Shown here one piece after another: positions 8,907 through 16,720 of a stretch of 64,000 nucleotides of DNA (its first letter is position 1; each line of letters begins with the position of its first letter). The notes beneath the pieces are model-generated. The model worked only from the letters and a program-made list of their open reading frames with translations, was not told the origin of the DNA and did no database searches. Made by a program: the position numbers and the translations under genes. This DNA is from Candidatus Pacearchaeota archaeon (GTDB lineage: Archaea; Nanobdellota; Nanobdellia; UBA10117; JAFCGI01): positions 65,423 to 129,422 of the forward strand of contig JAFCGI010000001.1 in NCBI GenBank assembly GCA_017608235.1, written 5' to 3'.

Positions 8907-10089
8907 TTTTAAGAGTTTTATTAATTATTTTGCTTATTTTGCTTAAATCTTTTTTATTTAGATTTGTATAAAATGGAATATTAATTATTTTTTTTGAAAT
9001 TTTTTTTGAATTTGGAAATTTAGAATTACTATTAAAATATTTTTTAGTATTTGGAATATAGTAATTAAATGTAGTACCTATATTAATTCTTTGTTTTCTA
9101 AATAAATGAATAACTCTAGATCTATTTTTTACTAAAAGGTTATAATGTGAGTGGTTTATTTTTTTATGTATTTTTGATTTATTAGTATATTGTTTACTAA
9201 TAAATTTATTATAGTAATTTTCTATTTTTTTTCTTTTCTTAAGTATTTCTTCAATTTTTTTTAATTGTTCTAATCCCACTTTAGCTTGTAAATTTGTCAG
9301 GAAAGTAAAATTATCAGATGGTAAATTTATTTTATTTAAATTCCAATTTTCAAATTTGGTTTTTCTTTTAAAGAATGAAGATTTATTTCTAAATTTTTGA
9401 ATTAAACCATATAACGCGTTATTATATATTAATGGACTTGCTAATAGTAATGCTAAAATTTTTAATTTCTTTTTAAATGGAGCTTTTTTAAATTTTTTAT
9501 TCCTATATTTTTTTATTTTTTCAAAATACTCTTTATTGTTTGTAACCACTATCCCACCATCAAATGTAGTTATTTGTTTTGATATGTTAAAACTAAAAAA
9601 AGCTAAATCACCTAAAGTTCCTATTTTTTTATTATTTATTTCAGATAATAAGCCTAAACAAGCATCCTCAATTATTAATATATTATTCCCAACTATTTTT
9701 CTAATTGCTATAATATCCATGGGATATCCATACATATGAGTAGGAATTATAACTTTAGTATTTTTACTAATATTTTCCTTAATTTTTGTGAGTTCCATGT
9801 TGAAATTTTTTTTATTGATATCTATAAATACGGGCTTATTATTAGATAGAACTACAGCATTTGGCACTACAATGCAAGTATATGCAGGCATTAATATTTC
9901 TTTATTATTTATTTTAAGTGCTTTGAGAATTGAAAAAAGCCCAGATCTTCCATATGGAAAAGATATAGCATATTTTGCACCTATTTTATTAGCAAATTTT
10001 TGTTCAAATTCTCTGACAGCATTATTATTAAATTTAAATATAGCTAATATTTCTGAAAGTCCTATATCTGGTTTGATTATTGGATACAT
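8893..10089 (-). CDS. DegT/DnrJ/EryC1/StrS-family PLP aminotransferase
   Basis: 398 residues, normal for the family. The PLP-binding Lys is in SFNISKQITTFDGG (Lys171), the cofactor Asp in IIEDACLG (Asp142), and the substrate loop in MPAYTCIVVPNAV. These sugar aminotransferases act on nucleotide-linked keto-sugars. The sequence between the Lys region and the C-terminus (residues 190-290) is unusually Lys/Asn-rich and departs from the perosamine-synthase type. It belongs to a different subgroup from the second DegT enzyme at 11209. It overlaps the kinase-like gene by 14 bases and is transcribed with it. The keto-sugar substrate is unknown. Confidence 0.8.
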   Translation of the reverse strand: MYPIIKPDIGLSEILAIFKFNNNAVREFEQKFANKIGAKYAISFPYGRSGLFSILKALKINNKEILMPAYTCIVVPNAVVLSNNKPVFIDINKKNFNMELTKIKENISKNTKVIIPTHMYGYPMDIIAIRKIVGNNILIIEDACLGLLSEINNKKIGTLGDLAFFSFNISKQITTFDGGIVVTNNKEYFEKIKKYRNKKFKKAPFKKKLKILALLLASPLIYNNALYGLIQKFRNKSSFFKRKTKFENWNLNKINLPSDNFTFLTNLQAKVGLEQLKKIEEILKKRKKIENYYNKFISKQYTNKSKIHKKINHSHYNLLVKNRSRVIHLFRKQRINIGTTFNYYIPNTKKYFNSNSKFPNSKKISKKIINIPFYTNLNKKDLSKISKIINKTLKNENN

Positions 10090-10106
10090 TTTTTATTAAA
10101 TGGTTA

Positions 10107-11264
10107 CTAATTTTGTTTATTTTTGGTTAAAATATCATCAAATACCTTTTTATGCTTTTTTGTATAAATATTCCACGTATATTTTTTTTCTAGTATTTTT
10201 CTTGAGTTTAAACTCATATTCTTTAAAAGTTTGTGATTATTTAATATTTGGATGATTTTTTTTGCAAATTCTTTATAGTTATGGTTTGTTACGAAACCAT
10301 TTTTTCTATCTATTATAAAGTCTTTTGCAGCAGAAGTATTATATGTAACCACTGGAGTTCCTGAAGCTAATGCCTCACAATTTGCTATTCCAAATCCTTC
10401 AAATTTTGAAGTTAGAATAAATATATCTGCAGTTGCGTATAATTTTGGCAGTTCTTTTTCTTCTACAAATCCTAAAAAAATAATATTTTTTTCTAAATTG
10501 TATTTTTTAATAAGTAATTTTAGATTGGTTTCTTCTTTTCCTTTTCCTACTATTAATAGCCTTATATTAGGAAATTTTTTAGTGATTAGGGACATAGCTT
10601 TTATTTGGTCTGGTATGTTTTTTCTTTTATTTAATCTAGAAACAGTTAATAAAAGGAAATCTTTTATTTTATATTTTTCTTTTATTTTTTTATCATATTT
10701 TTTAGGAGAAAAATATTTTTCATCAGTTCCTTGGAAGGCTATAATAATGTCTTTTCTTTTAGATATTTTTTCGACAAATTTTTTTTGTTCATTGCTAATT
10801 GCTATAACTTTATCAGCTTTTTTATATGCTCGTTTGAGAAAGGGTTTAATATATAATGGATTTTGGTCTTCTTTAATAATATCCATTCCCGTGCCTAAAT
10901 GAAATTCTGTTATGATTAGGGGACATTTTGTTTTTTTCTTTAGCCAGCAAGAAATGAAATAGTTTGGAAAACCATAATTAATATGAATTAAATCATATTT
11001 TTTTGTTAGTAATAATTTTTTAATTTTTTTATATTCATACCACTGATATAATATAAATTTTGAAAATTTATTATTTACTTTTTTACCAACCCTATAAATA
11101 TTTAAGTTATTAATTTTTTCAAATTTATTTCCGCCTAAGTTAGGGGTAACTAAATCTATTTGATATTTATATTTATTTAGTCTTTTATAGAGCTCATCTA
11201 CTGTTCTTTCAGCGCCCCCCATCATTGGGAAGTATGTTGGAGTGATTGCTAGTATTTTTTTCAT
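10107..11264 (-). CDS. Glycosyltransferase family 4 (GT-B, retaining)
   Basis: 385 residues with the classic GT4 layout. The N-terminal acceptor domain starts LAITPTYFPMMGGAERTVDE, followed by LITEFHLGTGMD. The donor domain has LLTVSRLNKRKN, LLIVGKGKEE and the EGFGIANCEALASGTPVV E-x7-E motif. It should transfer a sugar from an NDP-donor to the growing lipid-linked glycan on the cytosolic face. Its start lies 56 bases inside the 3' end of the preceding aminotransferase gene, a much longer overlap than others here. The ATG is nevertheless clear because the protein begins at the canonical first strand. Confidence 0.85.
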   Translation of the reverse strand: MKKILAITPTYFPMMGGAERTVDELYKRLNKYKYQIDLVTPNLGGNKFEKINNLNIYRVGKKVNNKFSKFILYQWYEYKKIKKLLLTKKYDLIHINYGFPNYFISCWLKKKTKCPLIITEFHLGTGMDIIKEDQNPLYIKPFLKRAYKKADKVIAISNEQKKFVEKISKRKDIIIAFQGTDEKYFSPKKYDKKIKEKYKIKDFLLLTVSRLNKRKNIPDQIKAMSLITKKFPNIRLLIVGKGKEETNLKLLIKKYNLEKNIIFLGFVEEKELPKLYATADIFILTSKFEGFGIANCEALASGTPVVTYNTSAAKDFIIDRKNGFVTNHNYKEFAKKIIQILNNHKLLKNMSLNSRKILEKKYTWNIYTKKHKKVFDDILTKNKQN

Positions 11265-12333
11265 TTTTTATTATATCACAAATATATTTTATTTGTTCTT
11301 CTTTAAGGTCAATATGTGTTGGCAGTGTTACTCCTTTTTTTGCGATTATTTCTGAATTTGGAAATTCTGAAGAATCTAAGTATGGGCGCATTTTGTTTAA
11401 TGGATAGAATACTTTTCTTGTTTCTACTTCTGCATTTTCTAATTTTTTGATTAAGTTATCTCTAGGTATATTATTTGCTAGTATGGAGAATAGCCAATAG
11501 ACAGCTTTTGATTTTGAATTTATTTTTTGAAATTCTATACCAGGTATATTTTCTAATATTTCCTTATATATATGGACTATTTCATTTCTTTTTTTGATAA
11601 ATTCATTGATTCTTTCTAATTGTGCTAGTCCGATTGCAGATTGTATATTTGTTAATCTATAATTATATCCAAGGATATCGTGCCAATATCTTTTTTCTTT
11701 AGACATCCCATGGTTTTTTAATAAGTTGATATTATCAATTATTTCTTTATTATTTGAGGTGCACATTCCTCCTTCGCCAGTTGTTATTATTTTATTACCA
11801 AAAAAGCTAAAACATCCAATATGGCCTATATTACCTATTTTTTTGTTTTTATATTCTGCACCATGAGCCTCCGCACAGTCTTCAATAATGTATAAGTTAT
11901 GTTCGTTTGCAATTTCTATTATTTCATCCATTTCACAAGGATTTCCATAAAGATGTACTGGAATTATTGCTTTTGTTTTAGGAGTGATTTTCTTTTTAAT
12001 CTCATTTGGACTAATATTCCATGACTTACTATCAACATCAGTTAAGATTGGTTTTGCATTACAGTATTTTACTACATTTGCAGTAGTTGCGAAAGTTAGA
12101 TTTGGTACTATAACTTCATCACTATCTTTAATATCTAACGCGAGTAATGCAAGATGTAATGCACTAGTTCCGCTGCTACAGCTACTAGCAAATTTACAAT
12201 CACAAAATTCTGCAAATTTTTTTTCAAATTTGCCTACGAATTTTCCATTGGAAGAGATCCAACCAGTATTAATACACTTATTTACATATGCTAATTCATT
12301 TCCTCTTAGATTTGGTTTTGCTATTGGAATCAT
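11209..12333 (-). CDS. GDP-perosamine-synthase-like DegT/StrS aminotransferase
   Basis: 374 residues. PLP Lys181 in FSFFGNKIITTGEGGM, Asp152 in IIEDCAEAHGA, and an N-terminal PNLRGNELAYVNKCINTGWISSNG that fits perosamine synthases (Per/RfbE). It lies immediately downstream of GDP-mannose 4,6-dehydratase with a 4-base overlap. Together they would convert GDP-mannose to GDP-4-keto-6-deoxymannose and then to GDP-perosamine, a pairing known from bacterial O-antigen loci. The C-terminus runs about 15 residues past the expected end and overlaps the next gene by 56 bases, which may mean the original stop was lost. Assignment as perosamine synthase is by similarity and context. Confidence 0.78.
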   Translation of the reverse strand: MIPIAKPNLRGNELAYVNKCINTGWISSNGKFVGKFEKKFAEFCDCKFASSCSSGTSALHLALLALDIKDSDEVIVPNLTFATTANVVKYCNAKPILTDVDSKSWNISPNEIKKKITPKTKAIIPVHLYGNPCEMDEIIEIANEHNLYIIEDCAEAHGAEYKNKKIGNIGHIGCFSFFGNKIITTGEGGMCTSNNKEIIDNINLLKNHGMSKEKRYWHDILGYNYRLTNIQSAIGLAQLERINEFIKKRNEIVHIYKEILENIPGIEFQKINSKSKAVYWLFSILANNIPRDNLIKKLENAEVETRKVFYPLNKMRPYLDSSEFPNSEIIAKKGVTLPTHIDLKEEQIKYICDIIKNEKNTSNHSNILPNDGGR

Positions 12334-13385
12334 TTTATATTATTTTTAGAGTGTCTTTTCAAAATAGTTATGTTGTCTGGGAAACTTGGTGCATCCCAAG
12401 CAAAACTTTCACCTGCTAAGAAATTCTCCCATCTTTTTATATCTGCATTGACCATTACTTTTACTAATTCTGCGAAGGTAGTTTTACAATTCCAATTAAG
12501 ATTATTTTTTATTTTTGAGGGATCTCCACATAGAAGGTTGACATCGTGAGGGCGCACAAATATTTTATCAGTTTTAACAAAATCATCAGCGTTTAAATTG
12601 GCTTGTTTGAATGCTTCATTGACAAATTCTCTAACTGAATGAGTTTCACCAGTTGCAACTACAAAATCATCTGGTTTTTCTTGCTGTAACATTCTCCACA
12701 TAGCCTCAACGTATTCGGGTGCGAAGCCCCAATCTCTTTTTGCATCTAAATTTCCTAAAACGAGCTCTTTTTGTAAACCTAGTTTTATTTTGGCTACAGC
12801 ATTAGTTATTTTTCTTGTTACAAATTCTAATCCTCTTAGGGGTGATTCATGATTAAATAATATACCATTGCACGCAAATAATCCATATCCTTCCCTGTAG
12901 ATTCTTGTATTATGAAATGATAAGAGTTTAGCTGCTGCATAAGGAGAATTTGGACAGAAGACTGTATTTTCATTTTGTATGTTTTCGGCTACAGTACCAT
13001 ATAGTTCACTAGTTGATGCCTGGTAAAATTTAATGTCTTTATTAATATGTCTTATTATTTCTAATATTCTTGTTGCTCCGCTGCCATCTATTTCAGTAGT
13101 TAATAATGGTTGATCAAAAGATGCTCCCACATAACTTTGTGCAGCAAGATTATATATTTCATCTGGATCAGATACGCTGATTGCTTCGAATAATGAAGAC
13201 ATGTCTGCCATATCTGCAGGTATTAGTGTTATTTTATCAAGAACATTAAGATATTGTAATCTCCAAAAGTTAGGACTGGAGACTCTCCTATAAGTTCCAT
13301 AAACAGAATATCCTTTTTCTATTAATAGTTTAGCTAGATATGCGCCATCTTGTCCTGTAATACCTGTTATAAGTGCTTTTTTCAT
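12330..13385 (-). CDS. gmd: GDP-mannose 4,6-dehydratase
   Basis: 351 residues, an extended SDR enzyme. NAD(P)-binding ITGITGQDGAYLAKLL at the N-terminus, the GTYRRVSSPNFWRL loop characteristic of Gmd, the active-site STSELYG (Ser/Glu near 126-127) and the catalytic Tyr149-x3-Lys153 in SPYAAAKL are all present. A HDVNLLCGDPSK segment near the C-terminus fits the family. It dehydrates GDP-mannose to GDP-4-keto-6-deoxymannose. The first gene of its operon, it has a ribosome-binding site (AGGAG, about 6 bases before the ATG) and a TATA-like element about 60 bases upstream. Confidence 0.93.
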   Translation of the reverse strand: MKKALITGITGQDGAYLAKLLIEKGYSVYGTYRRVSSPNFWRLQYLNVLDKITLIPADMADMSSLFEAISVSDPDEIYNLAAQSYVGASFDQPLLTTEIDGSGATRILEIIRHINKDIKFYQASTSELYGTVAENIQNENTVFCPNSPYAAAKLLSFHNTRIYREGYGLFACNGILFNHESPLRGLEFVTRKITNAVAKIKLGLQKELVLGNLDAKRDWGFAPEYVEAMWRMLQQEKPDDFVVATGETHSVREFVNEAFKQANLNADDFVKTDKIFVRPHDVNLLCGDPSKIKNNLNWNCKTTFAELVKVMVNADIKRWENFLAGESFAWDAPSFPDNITILKRHSKNNIK

Positions 13386-13454
13386 TTTTATTCTCCTGAT
13401 TGGTTTAATAATTATTAGATGATTTAGAGAATATGGCTGATATTATAAATATTG
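13386..13454 (-). promoter_or_regulatory. Promoter and ribosome-binding site of the gmd operon
   Basis: On the minus strand a TATA-like ATATTTATAATA lies at about 13441-13454. The expected start of transcription, about 26 bases downstream, leaves a leader of some 35 bases. An AGGAG ribosome-binding site sits about 6 bases before the ATG at 13385. Because asnB ends some 400 bases upstream, gmd probably begins a separate transcript for the whole run down to 1166. Confidence 0.45.
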
Positions 13455-13606
13455 TGGTAATTAATTATTTATTATTTTTTAGGACTTATTTCTTTAGTTT
13501 ATTTATTTTAAGGGTAGTAAATAGGATGATTGTGAAAATAAATAAAAAATTCAATTTAAATAAAGATTTTGTATTGAGGATATTATAATATATTTGAAAT
13601 GTTATG

Positions 13607-13792
13607 TCAAAATATTTTATTTTTGAATGAAATTTTATTATTTTTAATATCATATTTATTATTGGCCGTTTTTTTACAATATATACAAATTAATCTACCT
13701 TCAATTATTTCTTTATTATGTGAATAGAATTCTTTTATTCTTAGATTTTTTTACATCGAATACAATTAATATTATAGATGTTCTTTTCTCAT
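13607..13792 (-). pseudogene. Broken Trm112-like (UPF0434) zinc-ribbon gene
   Basis: No intact long frame exists here. An ATG at 13792 overlaps the asnB stop as ATGA, exactly like the coupled genes around it. Reading on with two single-base frame changes gives MRKEHL, NINCIRCKK, then a third segment with IKEFYSHNKEIIEGRLICIYC followed by YDIKNNKI. This reproduces the two CxxC pairs and the EGxLxC spacing of Trm112/UPF0434 zinc ribbons, at the usual total length of about 60 residues. One of the shifts is in an A7 run. The two shifts compensate one another. It could be a decayed gene or sequencing error in an intact one. The rest of the gap down to 13386 shows only the gmd promoter. Confidence 0.55.
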
Positions 13793-15570
13793 TTTTTTTC
13801 AAAAACTTCTTTATACCACATTTCAAAAACTAATATACTCCAAAGTTTTTGAGCTAATATAAAATTTAATTTATAATTTTTATTAGATTTTTTTCTGATT
13901 TTTTTAATTAAAAAATATATGTATTCTTTATTATATAACTTATGATTACTTTGGTCTAGTAATTTCTTAAGTTTTAATCCTAGATTATCCTTAAACCAAT
14001 AGTCAATAGGTACATCGAAACCATGTTTTTTGCGATTTATAATCTTTTTTGGTAGTTTGTTTTTAAATGTTTGCTTAAGGATATATTTTTCATTTAGTAA
14101 TTTAAGTTTATATTTTAAAGGAATAGAAAAAGCAAATTCAACGAGTTCGTGATCTAAGAAGGGAACTCTTTGTTCTAAACCGAATGCAGAGCTCATTTTA
14201 TCACATTTCATGAAAAAATCATTTGGAAGAAGAGTATTAATGTCGAATTCTTGTGCATTTATTAAAGAATTTTTATATTTTTCTTTCCAAAATTTATTTC
14301 CATTAAATTTTTTTATTTTTAATTTTTCTAATTCTTCATCATCAAATAATCTGATTACTTCAAAGAAAGCTGCATAATTATTTTTCCCTTCCATTTTTTT
14401 AATTCTTTTAAGTATGTCATTTTTGGAGTTAAACAATGCTAGATTTCTTAATGATAATCCATATTTATATAATTTATATCTATCATATCCACAAAAAACT
14501 TCATCTCCGCCATCTCCGCTTAAAACTACTTTATTATATTTACTTGTTTCTCTAGATAGGATAAATATAGGTAAAAATCCTGGATCTCCAATAGGTTCAT
14601 CCATATAATAAATCATTTGTTCTAAGTAATCTAGCATATTTAGTTTATTTATTTTAAATTCATAATGTTGTGTATTTAAGTGATTAGAAATTATTTTTGC
14701 AAAAGGAAGCTCATTTGTAGTATCAAATCCTATAGAAAAAGTATTTAGCTTTTTATTGTGTTTTTTTGCTAAGTAAGTAATTATTGAACTATCTATCCCT
14801 CCAGATAAAAAACAGGCAACAGGGACATCAGCAACCATTCTTCGTTTAATTGATTTTTCAAATGTTTTTTCTAGTTTATTTTCATAATATTTTAGTGGTT
14901 TATTTTTAATTATCTGTTTTTTTAGCCAATAATATTTAGAATATTTTTTTATTTTTTTATTTTTAAGATCATATATCATATAATATGCTGGTTTAAATTT
15001 TAAAATATCTTTTATAAGTGTTTTTTCTCCCAGTGTAAATCTAAAGTTAAAGAATTGACTTAGTGCTTCTTTGTCTATTTCTTTTTTATCTAAGAAGTCT
15101 AATAATGCTTTTATTTCAGAACTAAAAATAATTTTTTTGTTTTTGTTAATAAAATACAAGGGTTTAATTCCGAATCTATCTCTTGCTAAAAATAGCTCTT
15201 TTTTATTTTTATTATATATGCAGAAAGCAAATTGTCCATTAAATTTGTTTAAACATGTACTTCCCCATTTATCATAAGCAGCTAGGATAACTTCGGTGTC
15301 TGATTTAGATTTGAATTTATATTCTTGCAGATCTTTTTTTAATTCTTTATAATTATATATTTCACCATTAAATGAAATAACATACCCAAATGCAGACATA
15401 GGTTGGTGACCTTTTTTAGACAGATCTATTATTGATAATCTTGTGTGGCCTAAGCTAATATTATTATCTGTAAAACTTCCAATATCATCTGGACCCCTAT
15501 GTATTAATATTTTTGTTTGTTTATTAATTAATTTAGAGTTTTTCCAATTAAAGCCAATTATACCACACAT
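13789..15570 (-). CDS. asnB: Asparagine synthase-type glutamine amidotransferase (sugar amidation likely)
   Basis: 593 residues with both AsnB domains. The class II glutaminase domain starts MCGIIGF with nucleophile Cys2 and carries HRGPDD and SFNGEIYNY. The ATP-pyrophosphatase domain has SGGIDSS at 256-262, then VLSGDGGDEVFCGYDRY and VPFLDHELVEFA. The enzyme family transfers ammonia from glutamine to an adenylylated carboxylate. In surface-polysaccharide loci, AsnB relatives such as WbpS are thought to amidate uronic acids. The position between a GT4 enzyme and gmd favours that role over asparagine supply, but the sequence itself does not decide it. It overlaps the GT4 stop by 13 bases. Confidence 0.85.
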   Translation of the reverse strand: MCGIIGFNWKNSKLINKQTKILIHRGPDDIGSFTDNNISLGHTRLSIIDLSKKGHQPMSAFGYVISFNGEIYNYKELKKDLQEYKFKSKSDTEVILAAYDKWGSTCLNKFNGQFAFCIYNKNKKELFLARDRFGIKPLYFINKNKKIIFSSEIKALLDFLDKKEIDKEALSQFFNFRFTLGEKTLIKDILKFKPAYYMIYDLKNKKIKKYSKYYWLKKQIIKNKPLKYYENKLEKTFEKSIKRRMVADVPVACFLSGGIDSSIITYLAKKHNKKLNTFSIGFDTTNELPFAKIISNHLNTQHYEFKINKLNMLDYLEQMIYYMDEPIGDPGFLPIFILSRETSKYNKVVLSGDGGDEVFCGYDRYKLYKYGLSLRNLALFNSKNDILKRIKKMEGKNNYAAFFEVIRLFDDEELEKLKIKKFNGNKFWKEKYKNSLINAQEFDINTLLPNDFFMKCDKMSSAFGLEQRVPFLDHELVEFAFSIPLKYKLKLLNEKYILKQTFKNKLPKKIINRKKHGFDVPIDYWFKDNLGLKLKKLLDQSNHKLYNKEYIYFLIKKIRKKSNKNYKLNFILAQKLWSILVFEMWYKEVFEKK

Positions 15571-16679
15571 TCTAAAATTACCTTATATTTTTTAATTGTA
15601 TTTTTCCAAGAAAATTTTTTGAGATTTATTTTATATTTTTTATTACTTTTTAATATGTTTTTTATATGATCTCCATATTTTTTAATTGATGATGTGTTTT
15701 TTATTATTTCATTTGCACCCTCATGTTCTGTTGCTATAGGAGTACATCCACAATATATTGCTTGAAGTAAGGAATTTGATAGACCTCCTCCAGGATAAGA
15801 GGAATGAAGATAATAATCACATGATTTCATTATACTTATGGTTTCTTTGAATTTTTTTTTGCCTAGAAAGAAAATTGTTTTATTTAATTCTTTATTTGCA
15901 AGTTTCTTTAGTCTTTTTTCATCTTCACCATATCCTATAATTAGAAATACTATCTTTTTGCTTATATTTTCAGGTAGATTTTTTATTGCAGATATAGAAT
16001 TTTCTACTCCTTTCCATTTATATAATCTTCCTGCGAATAATAATTTTATTTTATTTTTATATTTTTCATTGATTTCTTTATTTGGTGTAATCTTGTCTAT
16101 GTATTTGAAGTCTATACCTCTATAAATTAAATGTGTTTTTTTGTTTTTAACAAATTTTTTAACAAATTTTTTAACAGCTTTTGATATTACGATTATTTTG
16201 TCTGCTTTTTTAAATATTAATTTTCCAATTATTAAATCATAATATTTAGCAAGAAAATTTTTTATTTTTGAGTCTAATTGTATAAAACTACTTCCATGCT
16301 CAACATGGATTAATTTTGTTTTGTCTAGTTTCCATTTAGCAAGAATATATCCAAGGAAAGTATTTGAAAAAAATCTTGTTCTAGTCATTACAATATCAAA
16401 TTTTTCTTTTTTTATGTTTTTCCATGTTTTCCAAAATTTTACACTCCAGAATTTTGGAATTGGATAGTTTGAAATTAATTCAAATGCAGGATATCGTATT
16501 ATATTTACTTTATCCCATCTTATTTCTTTTTCTTTTGCATATTTTGGAATTTTAGGAGCAAATATTGTTATTTTATAATTTTTATATTTTGATAGGTATT
16601 TTGTAAATTCATCAACATGGGTTTCTAATCCACCAATATGGGGAATATAATATCCTGGAAAAATTATTAGTTTAATCAT
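15558..16679 (-). CDS. Glycosyltransferase family 4-like
   Basis: 373 residues. The acceptor-side start is IFPGYYIPHIGGLETHVDEF. The donor domain shows IYRGIDFKYID, LLFAGRLYKWKG, FLIIGYGEDEKR and SYPGGGLSNSLLQAIYCGCTPI. The last replaces the usual E-x7-E loop with a glycine-rich version, so the first Glu is not evident. A 12-base tandem repeat at 16149-16172 encodes a KKFVKKFVKN duplication. It precedes asnB with a 13-base overlap. Upstream is a short region with an A/T-rich promoter candidate, so this gene may start the asnB transcript. Confidence 0.78.
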   Translation of the reverse strand: MIKLIIFPGYYIPHIGGLETHVDEFTKYLSKYKNYKITIFAPKIPKYAKEKEIRWDKVNIIRYPAFELISNYPIPKFWSVKFWKTWKNIKKEKFDIVMTRTRFFSNTFLGYILAKWKLDKTKLIHVEHGSSFIQLDSKIKNFLAKYYDLIIGKLIFKKADKIIVISKAVKKFVKKFVKNKKTHLIYRGIDFKYIDKITPNKEINEKYKNKIKLLFAGRLYKWKGVENSISAIKNLPENISKKIVFLIIGYGEDEKRLKKLANKELNKTIFFLGKKKFKETISIMKSCDYYLHSSYPGGGLSNSLLQAIYCGCTPIATEHEGANEIIKNTSSIKKYGDHIKNILKSNKKYKINLKKFSWKNTIKKYKVILECVV

Positions 16680-16720
16680 TTTGTTCTGAAATAAGATAAA
16701 ATTTAAAAAACCTATGAAAT

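Noticed and set aside
16149-16172. 12-base tandem repeat in the GT4 gene as a mobile or CRISPR-like repeat
   Set aside because: Only two units, in frame, encoding a KKFV duplication. It is a local slippage event.
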